A stretch of 64,000 nucleotides of DNA, from contig JAPWHL010000004.1 in assembly GCA_027214255.1 (NCBI GenBank), positions 1 through 64,000 of the forward strand, in the 5' to 3' direction. The translations under genes and the position numbers were made by a program. The notes under the pieces were generated by a model. The model did not search any database. It was given only the letters and a program-made list of their open reading frames with translations, and had not been told where the DNA came from. Origin of the DNA: Roseovarius aestuarii (GTDB lineage: Bacteria; Pseudomonadota; Alphaproteobacteria; Rhodobacterales; Rhodobacteraceae). Below, piece after piece: positions 8,815 to 21,600 of this stretch (position 1 is its first letter; every line of letters begins with the position of its first letter).

Positions 8815-8911
8815 CCACAAAGAATCCTATGGCGCGCATTCGCCAAAATCCTGCGCCATCGGCTGGCCGTAAGGCTTATCCCCAACCAAACCTGTCAAAG
8901 AGGACCTTAAA
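8815..8911 (+). promoter_or_regulatory. Spacer before the binding-protein gene, with hairpin and strong ribosome site
   Basis: ATGGCGC (8829-8835) can pair with GCGCCAT (8853-8859) in the spacer. AGAGGA stands eight bases before the binding-protein ATG. The structure could separate expression of the ATPase from the abundant binding protein. Confidence 0.35.
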
Positions 8912-10174
8912 ATGACCCGAATTACCACTGTAGCTGCGTTTTTGGCCGCTTCAACTGCGCTCGTCAACCCGGCCATGGCCGAAACCGAACTGACCATGTA
9001 TTATCCCATCGCCGTTGGCGGTGCCCTAACCGAAGTTGTTGACGGTATCGTCGCCAAATTCGAAGCGCAAAACCCCGATATCAAGGTCAACGCGATCTAT
9101 GCCGGCAATTATGACGATGCCCGCATCAAAGCGCTTGCTGCCCTTGACGCGGGCGAGCCTGCGCATCTGGCAGTCATGTTCTCGATCGACGCCTATGACC
9201 TGCTTGAGCAAGAACACATCGTTGCCTTTGACGACCTGATCGAGGGCGAAGAAGATAAAGAATGGCTCAACAGCTTTTATCCGGCATTGATGGCCAACGG
9301 TCAGGTTGAAGGCAAAACTTGGGGCGTGCCGTTCCAACGCTCGACCATCGTAGCCTATTACAACAAGGACATGTTCCGCGCCGCCGGTCTGGACCCTGAA
9401 AAAGCCCCAACCACCTGGGACGAAATGGTGTCCATGGGCAAAACGCTGACCAATGACGACCACTACGGCATCATGATCCCGTCTACAGGCTACCCTTACT
9501 GGATGTTCCAAGCACTGGCGATCCAGAACGGTAAAGAGTTGATGTCCAATGACGGCGTCACCACCTATTTCAACGATCCCGTCGCAATTGAAACACTGGA
9601 ATTCTGGAAGTCGCTAAGCACAGAGCACAAAATCATGCCCGAAGGCACGGTTGAATGGGGCACATTGCGTCAGGCATTCCTTGAATCCAAAACCGCTATG
9701 ATGTGGCACTCCACCGGCAACCTGACCGCAGTCAAGAACGCGGCCGAGTTTGACTTTGGTGTGGCCATGTTGCCCGCAAACGAACGTCTTGGTTCGCCAA
9801 CGGGGGGCGGCAACTTTTATGTTTTCAAGAACGCCACGGAAGAAGAGCAGCAAGCAGCCCTTGACCTAATCCAGTTCATGACAGCCCCAGAGCAAGCGGC
9901 CGAATGGTCAATCTCGACCGGCTATATGGGTGTTTCCCCCGACGCATACGAAACAGATGCTTTGAAAGCCTATGTTCAGGATTTCCCGCCTGCTCTGGTT
10001 GCCCGCGACCAGTTGGAACATGCTGTTGCGGAATTCTCGACCTTCGAAACGGCGCGTGTTCGTGACGGTTTGAACGGCGCGATCCAATCGGTTTTGACTG
10101 GTGACAAAACGGCTGAGGACGCATTGAACGAAGCGCAAGCCGCAGCCGAGCGCCTGCTGCGCCCTTACAAGTAA
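8912..10174 (+). CDS. ABC transporter periplasmic substrate-binding protein (UgpB-like)
   Basis: A 420-residue family-1 solute-binding protein. The signal peptide is cleaved after AMA (MTRITTVAAFLAASTALVNPAMA, then ETELT). Features shared with UgpB include ENPDI-like KFEAQNPDIKVNAIYAGNYDD, YYNKDMFRAAGLDPEKAPTTW, FDFGVAMLP with a Gly-rich GGGN stretch, and TGYMGVSPDAY near the C-terminus. The likely ligand is sn-glycerol-3-phosphate, a glycerophosphodiester or a sugar; the sequence alone does not decide. It is encoded between the ATPase and permease genes, and a hairpin follows its stop, as often seen for highly expressed binding proteins. Confidence 0.85.
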   Translation: MTRITTVAAFLAASTALVNPAMAETELTMYYPIAVGGALTEVVDGIVAKFEAQNPDIKVNAIYAGNYDDARIKALAALDAGEPAHLAVMFSIDAYDLLEQEHIVAFDDLIEGEEDKEWLNSFYPALMANGQVEGKTWGVPFQRSTIVAYYNKDMFRAAGLDPEKAPTTWDEMVSMGKTLTNDDHYGIMIPSTGYPYWMFQALAIQNGKELMSNDGVTTYFNDPVAIETLEFWKSLSTEHKIMPEGTVEWGTLRQAFLESKTAMMWHSTGNLTAVKNAAEFDFGVAMLPANERLGSPTGGGNFYVFKNATEEEQQAALDLIQFMTAPEQAAEWSISTGYMGVSPDAYETDALKAYVQDFPPALVARDQLEHAVAEFSTFETARVRDGLNGAIQSVLTGDKTAEDALNEAQAAAERLLRPYK

Positions 10175-10185
10175 ACCTGAAAAGC

Positions 10186-10211
10186 GGGGCCAACCTATCT
10201 GGGCTGGCCCC
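10186..10211 (+). promoter_or_regulatory. Hairpin between binding-protein and permease genes
   Basis: GGGGCCA (10186-10192) pairs with TGGCCCC (10205-10211) around a 12-base loop, directly after the binding-protein stop. No U-run follows, so an mRNA-stabilising role for the upstream cistron is more likely than full termination. Confidence 0.5.
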
Positions 10212-10232
10212 ACCCTTTAGCCGGAGATTGGC

Positions 10233-11126
10233 ATGACTGACCACTTTGCATTACAGCGCCAACGCCGCGCCATTAATGGCTGGCTTTTGCTGGCGCCATC
10301 GCTGGTCATGCTGTCAGTCTTCGCGCTTTATCCGTCGGTCGCCACTGTGATCACCTCGCTCTGGTCACGCGGCACACGGCGCAGCCCCTCGGAATTTATC
10401 GGGCTCGAGAATTATCGCTATATGTTCGACGATCCGGGGTTCTGGCTTGTTGTGAAAAACAACCTGTTCTACGCGGGCGTGACCATTCCAATTTCTATCG
10501 GCCTTGCCTTGGCAATGGCACTTTGGGCCAACTCCAAACTTCCGGCACGGGGCTTTGTGCGAACCGCTTACTTCACCCCCACCGTTCTGCCGATGATCGC
10601 GGCGGCAAACCTGTGGCTGTTCTTTTACACGCCCAGCTTTGGCATTCTAAACCAGATCGGCGCATTCTTCGGGGCCGACCCTGTGAACTGGCTGGGCCAG
10701 CCCAGTACCGCCCTGTGGGCCATTTGCGTTGTCACCATCTGGAAAGAAGCCGGATTCTTCATGATCTTCTATCTGGCCGCATTGCAAACCATCCCACCTG
10801 ATCTGAAAGAAGCCGCAGATATCGAAGGCGCGTCGCGGTGGACCTATACCCGCCGCATCGTGCTGCCGTTACTGATGCCGACCACCTTGTTTATTCTGGT
10901 CAATGCGTTGATCAATTCGGTCAAGCTTATCGACCATCTGTTTATCCTGACCAAGGGCGGGCCTTCGGATAGTTCCAAACTGATCCTTTACTATATCTGG
11001 GAACATGCCTTTGCCTATTTCGACCGCCCGACGGCCGCGGCCATGACGGCCATGGTTCTTGCGGTTCTTGGTGTTCTGGCTGCGCTTCAGTTTATTGTGT
11101 TTGATAAAAGGGCCCACTACCGATGA
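10233..11126 (+). CDS. ABC transporter permease (UgpA/MalF type)
   Basis: A 297-residue inner-membrane permease with six predicted membrane segments, the first at residues 17-38 (WLLLAPSLVMLSVFALYPSV). The binding-protein-dependent transport loop EAADIEGASRWTYTRRIVLP contacts the ATPase. The start has CCGGAG upstream. The last 4 bases overlap the next permease gene, so the pair is co-translated as a heterodimeric channel. Confidence 0.9.
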   Translation: MTDHFALQRQRRAINGWLLLAPSLVMLSVFALYPSVATVITSLWSRGTRRSPSEFIGLENYRYMFDDPGFWLVVKNNLFYAGVTIPISIGLALAMALWANSKLPARGFVRTAYFTPTVLPMIAAANLWLFFYTPSFGILNQIGAFFGADPVNWLGQPSTALWAICVVTIWKEAGFFMIFYLAALQTIPPDLKEAADIEGASRWTYTRRIVLPLLMPTTLFILVNALINSVKLIDHLFILTKGGPSDSSKLILYYIWEHAFAYFDRPTAAAMTAMVLAVLGVLAALQFIVFDKRAHYR

Positions 11127-11923
11127 GCCGCAAAATCGAAGCAGCCATGGCCATTGCCTTGGCCATCTTATGGATTTCACCGTTGCTATTTGCCTTTTGG
11201 GCTGCGTTTCATAACGTAAGTGACGCGGTGAACTTTCGACTGGCCGCCCCTTTGACGCTTGATAACTTCCGCACCGCTTGGGATGGCGCGCCTTGGTTGC
11301 GGTACTTTCTAAATACCTTTTTATTGGTGACGCTGATCCTGATCGGGCAGTTCACCCTTTGCACCCTTGCCGGTTTTGCCTTTGCTCAAGTCGACTTCAA
11401 AGGGCGTGACACCGTTTTTGTTCTGGTCCTGCTGCAACTGTTTATTCTTCCCGAGGTTCTGATCGTTGAAAACTACCGTGTTGCGGCCTCACTGGGATTG
11501 ATCGACACGTTGATGGGGATTGGCGCGCCTTATATGGCCTCGGCATTCGGGATTTTCCTGATGCGTCAAACCTTTAAGTCCGTCCCAAAAGATCTGGACG
11601 AAGCCGCCCGCATTGAAGGATGCACGACCTTGGGTGTCCTATGGCGCGTTTATGTGCCCGCCGCGCGGCCAACATATCTGGCCTATGCTTTGGTTTCGAT
11701 TTCGACGCACTGGAATAACTTCTTATGGCCGTTGATCGTGACAAACTCGGATACAACACGCCCTTTGACTGTTGGTCTATCTTTGTTCGGCGCGCCTGAA
11801 AACGGGGTCGATATTTCCATCATCTCGGCCGCGACGATCATGATGATAGCCCCCCTACTGATCGGGTTCCTCATCTTTCAGCGACAGTTTGTGCAGGCAT
11901 TCTTAACCGCAGGCGTAAAATAA
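11123..11923 (+). CDS. ABC transporter permease (UgpE/MalG type)
   Basis: A 266-residue permease, the partner of the upstream gene. It has the coupling loop EAARIEGCTTLGVLWRVYVP and the usual MalG-like ending of a final membrane helix followed by a short tail (QRQFVQAFLTAGVK). With the ATPase, binding protein and first permease it completes an importer encoded as regulator, ATPase, binding protein, permease, permease. No catabolic gene for the substrate is present downstream. Confidence 0.9.
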   Translation: MSRKIEAAMAIALAILWISPLLFAFWAAFHNVSDAVNFRLAAPLTLDNFRTAWDGAPWLRYFLNTFLLVTLILIGQFTLCTLAGFAFAQVDFKGRDTVFVLVLLQLFILPEVLIVENYRVAASLGLIDTLMGIGAPYMASAFGIFLMRQTFKSVPKDLDEAARIEGCTTLGVLWRVYVPAARPTYLAYALVSISTHWNNFLWPLIVTNSDTTRPLTVGLSLFGAPENGVDISIISAATIMMIAPLLIGFLIFQRQFVQAFLTAGVK

Positions 11924-12617
11924 GGGCGACTGACCTCCCCCCGCGATATCCCTACACTTTTGCTTAGAGACTGTTCAATCTTGAAGGAGCAATCGAATGC
12001 GAAAGCATCCGTTGCCAAAAAGGTCAGTTGAAACGACACCTCTTCATCGTCTGCCTTCTTATTGGAGAAAGGGACAACCATAAACAGCGGACTGTTCAGG
12101 AATGCGTGTCACTCAGTTCAAGCCCCAAATGCAAAAGGGCCTGAGAGGCAAAACTCAAGCAGCTGATCAATTGAAGGATTAGATGTGCTTGCGGGGGCTC
12201 GACTTGGACACGGTTTCGTCAAGCTTCGCATGGTGCATATCTTACGGTGACTTAGTTTAAGTGGTGCATTTCAGTTTCCAAGGACTGCGGACCCAACTTA
12301 CGAAACTCTATGCAAGGGTTGCTCTATTGCGCGCATTCGAGAAGGAACCATGTCTGCTTGCTGCGGTTGATCTCATTGCGAAACGGCGCACGAAAAGCAT
12401 AGGTTCGATGGCAGTCGGATCAAAAAATTTAGGGCAAACAATGTCCCCAAACGTGACGCGTCTCAGATTTAACGAAGACGCGACATAGATGCATTTGATC
12501 TCTGCGCCGAATAGCGACCCGATAAAGAGCGATAATTTGGATTGAAGAGGATGCAAAAGTTTGATGCCATTCCAGCCGTCCCAGCCCCCAGCCGCATCAT
12601 TGCTGCGGGACCGGCGT
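11924..12617. other. Convergent intergenic region without convincing genes
   Basis: About 690 bases separate the importer operon from the end of the convergent NRPS gene. Base composition is lower in GC than either neighbour. A 28-codon frame at 11997-12083 has a good ribosome site (AAGGAGC) but no recognisable product. Other frames show no family resemblance. Degenerate mobile-element sequence is possible; I could not identify any element. Confidence 0.4.
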
Positions 12618-15600
12618 TTATTCGGGGTTCGGTGCATCTGGTTTTTGCGCAACGATCAGGGCAGCAAGGGCGGCGATGTTGGGGGCGCGCACGATCGAAG
12701 CATGATTGCCCGGCACCCAAGACAGCGTTACACCTCCGCGCGCGAAGGCACCCCAGCCCAGATTTTCGTCCTTTGCCTCGCCATCACTGGCCCGGATCAG
12801 GGTCAGGGCGCCGTCGATAGCCCCCGGATCATATGCATCGCCGGCGGCTGTGGTTGCGCGGGTGATGGCCAAAAGATGGTGCAATTCGGCAAGGCCCATG
12901 CCCTTTGGCAGAATGTTACGTTCCTGCGCCCAACCCAAAAATTGGGGCAGGTCGGCATAGCGCGGCGCGCCGTCTTTGGCCAAAAGCGCATGCAGCAATT
13001 CCGCATCGCTTTGGGGTGGCATGGGCGGGGCGGTTTGGGGCGCATCGGCATCGATCACCACGAGACGCGCCGCGCCAAGGTGTTGAAAGATTTCAAAGGC
13101 CAACAGCCCCCCGAAAGAATACCCCACCAGATGCAGCGGTCCTGATGGGGCAAGCCTGTGATATTCTTCTACAACGCGTTGGGCCAGAGTTTGAACCCGG
13201 GCGATGGTGGTTGAGGCGGGATTGAGTTCCGAAAGATCGCAGGCGATCACTGTCACATCGTCGGGCAGGTGCCGCGCCAAGGATGCTGCCCACAGGCCAA
13301 GCCCTGTCGCCGGGGGCAAGCACAAGACCACCGGGCCATCCCCCTGCTGCACAACCCGCAGCAGACCGCGATCGGCGCCGCCCGCAGCAATGAAACCGGC
13401 CAGATCATCAAAATCGGGATGCAGGAAAACATCGGCAACGGCACAAGGCTGGCCAAATTCGCGTTGCACCAGTCCCGCCAAACGCACTGCAGCCAAAGAT
13501 GTGCCGCCTTGGGCAAAGAAGTCGCCCATCGCCGTCCCATCCGGACCAAGCACCCGCTGCCAAAGTTGCAAAAGCCGCGCCCGGGTGTCGCCATCGGATA
13601 CCAAGGTTTGGTGGGGCATGCGCCCGGCCGGAGGAGGGGGCGCGCCCCAATCGGCGCCATCTGCAAAACCACTCACCGCCGCGCCGGGGTGGGCGGAGAA
13701 ATGGGCGCACAGGCTTTCAAATGCGCGTGCCAGACGGGTTGCAGCGGCCGGGGTAAACAGCCCGGTGTTATACTCCAACAAGCCCTGCACCGTCCCATCG
13801 GCGGTTTCTTCAAGATCAAGGGTCAGATCCAATTTCGCCACCCCAGAGCGCAGCGAGACGGGGCGCACTGTCACATCGTCAAGGCTCGGCAGTGTCGGCG
13901 GGGCGGGTTCAAGGGCGAACATCACCTGAAAAATTGGACTGTGCGACGGATCGCGCGGCGGATTCAGCGCCTCGACCAGATGTTCAAACGGCACATGGCC
14001 GTGGGCTAGCCCGCCCAACGTGATGTCGCGCGCCTGGGCCAGCAGATCGTCAAACCCTGTTTCGTCATCACACCGAAACCGTAAAGCCAGGGTGTTGACG
14101 AACATGCCACAGACCTGTTCCAAATCGGGATGGGGCCGGTTGGTGATCGGTGTACCGACCACCAGATCCGTGGTGTTGCCGACCCGGTGCAACAGGGCCG
14201 CAAACGCCGCGAGACCGACCATGTAAAGGGTCGCGCCTGCCCCTTGGCCCACAGCGCGCAGGGTTTGCACAACCGGGGCTGAAATGGTCACGGCCACATG
14301 CCCCCCGGCAAACCCGGCATTGGGGGGGCGGGGCAAATCATGGGGCAGGGCGATCAGTTTCGGCGCATCGCGCAGATGATCGCGCCAATACGGCATGGCC
14401 TGGTCGACCCACCCAGTCACAGCTTGGCTGCGGTCCCAGGCGGCATAATCGCGGTATCGCAAGGCAGGTGCCGACAGGCGCGCTGCCTCACCCTTGTGCG
14501 CGGCGCGATATAATTCGCCCAAATCGCGGCCCAGCACATTCAAAGACCAACCATCCGCCGCGATATGGTGCATGACCAAAAGCAATATCCACTCATCCCG
14601 GCCCACAGAATAAAGCGAGGCGCGAAACGGCGCTTGGTGGTTCAGATCAAAACCGCGCCGCGCCGCATCGTTCAGTACTGCTTCAGCTTCATCGGCGGTC
14701 AATCCGGCAATATCGTACCGTGTCAAGATTGGATCGGGAACAGGCCCCGGCACAAAAACCGGCCCCTGATCCGTGTCGTTGACTCGCGCCGCAAGACAAT
14801 CATGGCGCGCCACCAACCCGGCCAGTGCAGCTTCAAGGGCGACCAAATCCAGCCCCCCCGAAAGGTTCAGGGCAAGAGGCAGCAAATAGGCCTGCTGCGC
14901 CCCCGGCCCGCCGATTTTATCGAGAATCCAAAGCCGCTCCTGCCCATGGCTCAGGGGTGTGGGGCCGCCGGGGGGGGCGATGCGCAGCGCCGGAGCCGCA
15001 AGCCCACCTTGCCCATTGCGCAAGGCCTGGGCCAGGGCGGCGGTTGTGGGATGGGCGAAAATCAGGCGTAGATCCACATCCCGTCCCAAAGCCTGGCCGA
15101 GGCGGGCCGACAGGCGGGCAGCAGCCAATGAATGCCCCCCCAGCGCGAAAAAATCACCGTTCCCCGGCACCCAATCCAGACCCAGGATCACGGCATAAAG
15201 GCTGCGCACTAAGGTTTCCATACCGTCGCCCGACCCGGAAACCGGGGGGGGCGCGGACTGCAGGCCCGGCAGGGCGGCTATATCCACCTTGCCCTGTGCC
15301 GTCAGGGGCAGATGTGGCAATACTGTGATTGTGGCGGGCACCATATGGGCGGGCAGACGTTTGGCCGCAAAGACGCGCAACCGTTCGCCCGACATCCCCG
15401 GTGCCACGGCATAAACCAACAGGCGATCCCCCCGCACAAGGGCGTGCGCATCGCTGACAGCGCGATGTTGGCGCAGGGTATTTTCAATTTCACCCGGTTC
15501 GATGCGAAAGCCGCGCAGTTTGATCTGTGCGTCCTGCCGCCCCCGATAAAACAGGTGCCCCGCACGCCAAACGGCCCGGTCCCCCGTGCGATAGATCCTC

Positions 15601-18600
15601 TCACCCGGAGCGAATGGGTTGGGCAAGAACACCTGTGCTGTCGCCTCGGGTTGGTCGAGATATCCGCGCGCTACCCCGGACCCGCCAAGGTACAGTTCGC
15701 CCTCGACCCCTTCGGGCAACAGCGCCCCTTGGGCATCCAGAACATAGGCGCGCCGGCCTGCCAGGGGGCGACCGATTGGAATGGCATCGGGCACCGGATC
15801 GCTTGGCGCAAAGATATGCGCCACCGCCGTCACCGTTGTTTCGGTGGGTCCATAGGCATTGATCAAAACGCCGTTCGGCGGGGCGAGAGGGGACCAAGCC
15901 GCCAGAACCGCGGCCGGCAACGGTTCGCCCCCCGCCACACAGACCCTCGGTAAAGCCACATCGCACACTGGCCAAGAGTCCAGCACCGCCGCCAGATACG
16001 ACGGGGTGCAATCCATGTGGGTGATGTTGTGGCGGGTCACGGCCTGCGCCAAGGTGCTGGCGTTCCAAACCGCCTCACCTCGCAACACGATGGGTCGCCC
16101 GCGACACAGGAAAGGAAAAATCTGATCAAACGCCGCATCAAAGGCGATGGTGCTGAACAACAGGCCCACGCTGTGATCGTCGATATCAAACAACGCACCG
16201 CTAGCGGCCACATGGGCGGCTAGGTGGCCATGTTCAACGACAACGCCCTTTGGCTTCCCTGTCGAGCCTGAAGTGAACAGAATATATGCCTCATCATTCG
16301 GGTTGATTGCGACAGGGGGCGCGGTTTTGGGCGCTGGCACGTCGGGGGCGACGGCGGCCAGCCCGGCAAAAGGTTCATCCTCGGTGACAATGGCCACCGC
16401 GCGAGCTAGGCGGGCGATGCGGCGTTTGCGCATGGTCGGATGACCCGGTTCAATGGGAACACAGGTGGCCCCAGCCATCAGGATACCCAACAGCCCGGCA
16501 ATCATCTGTGGCGTGCGTTCTAGGCACAGCAAAACCCTTTCGCCTTGCACAGGGCCCAAGGCTGCGCCAATCGCTTGGGCGCGGGTGTAAAGCTGCTCAA
16601 AGCTCCATGTTTCGCATTCAAACAGAATGGCAGGGGCATCCGGGGTGTTACCCGCTGCGGCTTCTATGGCGTGCAACACGGTGGCGTCATAGGGCGGTTG
16701 TGGCGCACCTTGACCCCAAACATCGCAGAGTTGCGCAACGTCGGCAGACCCCATCAGGGGAATTTCGCCTATGGGGCAGTCTGGCGCATTCACCAGCCCG
16801 CCCAGCAGGTGAACGAAAACCCGGGCCAGGTGATCAATGGTTTCCGGTTCGAACAAATCGGTGCTGTATTCGAAGCTGCCATCGAACCCGCCTTCGTCCC
16901 GCTCGCGCAACTGCAACGTCAGATCGTATTTCGTCACGCCTAGATCAATTTGCATTTCCTGAGTGGTCAAACCCGGCCAATCGGGCAGGGCCGCATCGGC
17001 CCCATCCAGAGTGAACATCACCTGAAAGAGCGGCGCATGGGAGAGCGACCGATCCGGGCGCAACGCTTTGACTAGGTTTTCAAACGGCAAATCGGCGTTT
17101 GCAAAGGCCGCCACCGAAAGATCCCGGCTTTGGGCCAAGAGATCGTCAAAGCTGTGATCGCTGTGGGGGGTCAGACGCAAAATCACCGTATTGACGAACA
17201 TTCCCACCAATGGCTGCACCTGCGCGGGGCTGCGGTTGGCCACGGGCGTGCCGATGGGCAGATCGTGACCCGCGCCGATCCGGGACAGGAACGCGCCAAA
17301 GGCCGCCAGCCCAGCGGCAAACACCGTGCTGCCTTTGGCGCGAGCCAGCCTGCGCAAACCATCTCCCAAAGCCCGATCGATGGCAAAGCTGGCGCGGGCG
17401 CCCGCATGGCTTGCCTCGCGGGGGCGGGGCCGATCGGTGGGCAGATCGATCAACGCCGGAAGCTGCGCCAGTTGTTCACGCCAATAGTCAAGCTGCGTTG
17501 TGAAATCCCGCTGGCCCTGCCAAAGCGCATAATCGGCATAGTTAGGCGAAAGCGGGCCAAGGTCGGGCGGCGCGCCTTGCATAATTTGGCCATAGGCCGT
17601 CTGCAAATCGCGCATCAGGTTTTGTATAGACCAGCCATCGGCGGTAATGTGGTGCAGATCCATATGCAGGATATAATCGTTTTCGCCTAGCGCATACAGG
17701 GTTGCGTGTATGGGCGGCTCCTTGGCCAGGTTGAACCCCTGCCGGGCATTTTGCACGATTTTCCCGTGCAGATCCGCCGCGCCCTGTTCCAAATGCAACA
17801 GCGGCCCGGCATGGGCAACACAGCGCGCGCGCGGCCCACCCGGCCCCATCTCATACACCGCGCGCAGGGGAATGTGGCGGTCGATCACAGCGTCAAGCGC
17901 GCATTCCAACGCGGCGCACTCCAACGGGCCCGTAAGGCGCACAACCACTGGAATGACATAGGCCGCCTGCCCCGCCGCGCCGCCCAACCGATCCAAGAAC
18001 CATAGGCTTTGTTGTGCTGGCGACAAGGCAAAGGGCGCGGTCACATCAACGGCCCCGGCGCGCAGGGGTGGCGCAGCGGGGGTGTTGGCCGCGGATATCG
18101 CGCCTGCCAATGCCGCCGGTGTCGGGTTGCCAAAAATCAGTTTGACCGGGATTTCCCGGCCCAGGGTTTTGCCCAGTCGCGCAGCAATCTGCATCGCCAA
18201 AAGCGAATGCCCCCCGAGAGCAAAGAAATCATCATTTGCGCCCACATCACCCAGGGCCAGCCCTTGTGCAAACAGGCGGCAAATCAATGCTGTGGTTTCG
18301 TCGGTTGGGGCCGCGTCGGATATGGGCGCGCCGCGTGCTGTGGCCTGACTTGCCAGAGGGGGCAACGCTTTGCGATCTATTTTGCCATTGGGCGTCAGCG
18401 GTAGTGCTTCAAGCCAGATAAAAAGCCGTGGCACCATGTAACCGGGCAAAATATCGGCAAGCGCGGCGCGCAAATCGGCCTCTTTTGGTGGCGCGGTTTT
18501 GGCTGTTAGAAACGCCACCAACCGATCCTCACACAGCATCACAGCGGCCTGGGTCACACCATTTTGGGCCAAAAACGCGGCTTCCACTTCGCCCGCCTCA

Positions 18601-21600
18601 ATCCGAAAACCGCGCAATTTCAATTGCGTATCTGCGCGGCCAAGATAATCAAGGGCTCCGTTTTCACCCAGACGCGCAATATCGCCCGTGCGATAAAGCC
18701 GCCCCAAGGGCGTGTTCACAAAGGCCGCCTGCGTTACGTCGGGGCGGTTCAGATATCTCTGGGCCAGCCCCGCCCCCCCGATATAAAGATCTCCGGCAAG
18801 GCCGGGGGGAAGGGGGGTAAATCCGTCATCCAGCACATGCGCCCGCCATCCGGGCAAGGGACTGCCGATGGGTACAGGACCATCGCCCGGTTTCACGCGA
18901 TGGGTGGTGGACCATATGGTGGCCTCGGTCGGGCCATACATGTTCCAAACCGGCCCCCCCCATGCCAACAGCGGTGCGCGCAAATCCGGCGCAAAGGCTT
19001 CGCCCCCGCAAATCACCTTTGGAGGGGCGTTTGGCACCCACTCAGCCTCGACCAACAGGCGCAATGTGGCAGGGGTGCACTGAATCGCGGTGACACCCCG
19101 GGCGTTCAACAGCGCCCCCAGCGCCAAACCGTCGCGCGCGGTGTCGGCATCAATCATCGCCACCGTTGCCCCAAGGGCCAGTGCCACGATCAATTCGGTC
19201 AGAGAAATATCAAAGGCCGGGGTGGTGAGGGCGGCCATAACATCACCCGGACCGATCCCGGTTTCGGCCCCAAAGGCTGTAGTGAAAGCGGCCAGATTGC
19301 CATGGGTCACGGCCACCCCTTTGGGCGTACCAGTGGATCCGGACGTATAGATCACATAAGCCAAATCATCGAGTTTTATGTGCACCGGCGGGGGCGGTGC
19401 CGGGGCCATGCCAGTTTCGATAACGCGCAACCCATGATGGGCAAAATCAGCGCCGCGCCCGGCATCGACAATCAACGCTTCGGCCCCGCAATCGGCCAAA
19501 ACCGCTGCAATCCGTGCGCTTGGCTGGGCCGGGTCAAGGGGCACAAAATGGGCACCCGCCATCAATACCCCCAATTCGGCCGCCGACAACCATGGGCCGC
19601 GGTCCAACGCAATGGCGACACAGCGCGCATCCCCCACTATGGCAGAGATTCCCCCGGCATTTTGGCACAGGGTGTCAAAGCTCCAGGCGATATTGTTCTG
19701 GCGCAGCGCCACTGTTTCACCCGGCTGGGCGCAGATCGCATCGACGACCGTACCCGGCACCGGCCCAAGCGGCGCGCCCGTGCCCAGGGCCAACAGCGCC
19801 TTTTGTTCGACTTGATCGATCAGGGGCAGGTTGTCGTACAGTGCATCAGGTGCCTTCGACAACCCATCAAGCAGATGCATGAACCAGCGCGCCAGATCAT
19901 TGGCACGCCGGGCACTGAACAACCCGGCATTATATTCCAACATCCCCGTCAGCCCCGCCTCCCCTTCTTCCAGATACAGGCTAAGATCGAGTTTCGCGCC
20001 CTTGGGGGCCACCGGGGTGTGGGTGCATTCGAGACCCGGCAGATCGGGCAAAGCGGTACCTTGGCTTGTCATGCTGAACAGAACCTGAAACAGCGGCGCA
20101 TGGGCCAAGGACCGTGTTGGGCGCAGATCTTCGACAATGCGTTCGAACGGCACAGCGCCGTGTGCATAGGCATCGAGCGCCACATCGCGCACATCGCTCA
20201 CTACCTCGCGAAATGTCATGCCCGGTACGGGTGCCGTGCGCAAAACCAAGGTGTTGACGCATAGACCGGCCAACCGCTCTAAATCGGGGTGGCCGCGATT
20301 GGCTATCGGGGTGCCAATGGGAATGTCTTTGCCCGCACCGATCCGTGCAAGGAAAACGGAAAACGCGGAAAGCAATATCATGAACAGGGTTGTCCCCGTT
20401 TCGCGGGCCATATGCGCCAGACGATCACGAACATCAGGGGCAATGGTCAGGGCAACACAGCCACCCTCATAGGATTGCTCCGGCGGGCGCAAAAGATCAT
20501 GGGGCAGGGCCAGAGCATCGGGCAAACCGGCCAGCGTCTCGCGCCAAAAGGCCATTAGGGCGTCGAACCCATTGGTGTTTTGCCGCTGCCATGTGGCATA
20601 GGCTGCGTAATCGATACCCGATATCGCGGGAAAGCACGATTCCCCCCGGCACACCGCACCATAGGCCACGCCCAAATCGCGCATCAACACATCGATTGTC
20701 CAACCGTCGCCCACGATATGATGCAGCGCCATCACCAAAACATGGCATTCATCGTCCGAACATATCAGGCGAGCGCGAAACGGCGGCGCACATGTCAGAT
20801 CAAAAGGTTGCGCAACATAAGCATCGATTGCCTGGGCCAAGTCAGCATTTTTGCCCAAATGCAGGATATCGAGCTTTGGGGCGGGAAACCCGCCAGGTTC
20901 TTGAAATACAGCGCCGTCCTGTTCGAAAAACCGCGTGGCCAGGACCGTGTGGCGTTCGATCAGTGCTTCAATGGCAATGCCCAACGCCGTGCGATCAAGC
21001 GGGCCGTTCAACCTGAGGACAACGGGCATGATATAGGCTTGAGCGATTCCCGCGCCGCCCAGACGGTCCAAAAACCACAGCCGTTCCTGGGCAAAAGACA
21101 ATGGCGCAGGAACGGACACGGGCGCAATCGGCGCGGTTTGGGCGCTGCGCCCGGACTTTCCAAGGACACGGGCCAATTCGGCCGGTGTGGGGTTGTCAAA
21201 CACATCGCGCACCGCCACCGCCGCGCCGGTGGCCCGGCCCAACCGGGTGCATACCTGCGCCACCAACAAAGAATGGCCGCCGTTTCGAAAGAAGTTATCC
21301 GAAGGACCAATGTCCAGACGGCCCAGAACTTCGGCAAAGATGGCGCAAATCAATGCTTCGGTGCCGCTGCCGGGGGCGTCGCGCGATGCGGGGGTCGGGG
21401 GTGCACCCTCTTTGGAGTGGCGCAATGAATCGCGATCAATTTTGCCATTCGGGGTTAAAGGCAAGGCATCGAAAAAACCGATGGACCCCGGAATCATAAA
21501 GGACGGCAGTTGTACGGAAAGATGTGCGTACAATGTGCTGCTGTCCAGGGTGGGGCTGCGGGCCACGACAAAACCAACCAACCGATCACCCTGCATCACC

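Noticed and set aside
11997..12488. Small transposase fragments in the gap before the NRPS
   Set aside because: No frame shows a recognisable transposase motif and no terminal repeats were seen.
18564..20264. Long open frame (566 codons) on the plus strand opposite the NRPS
   Set aside because: It is antisense to A2-C2 coding sequence, Pro/Arg/Gln/His-rich with no family resemblance; a by-product of high GC third positions.
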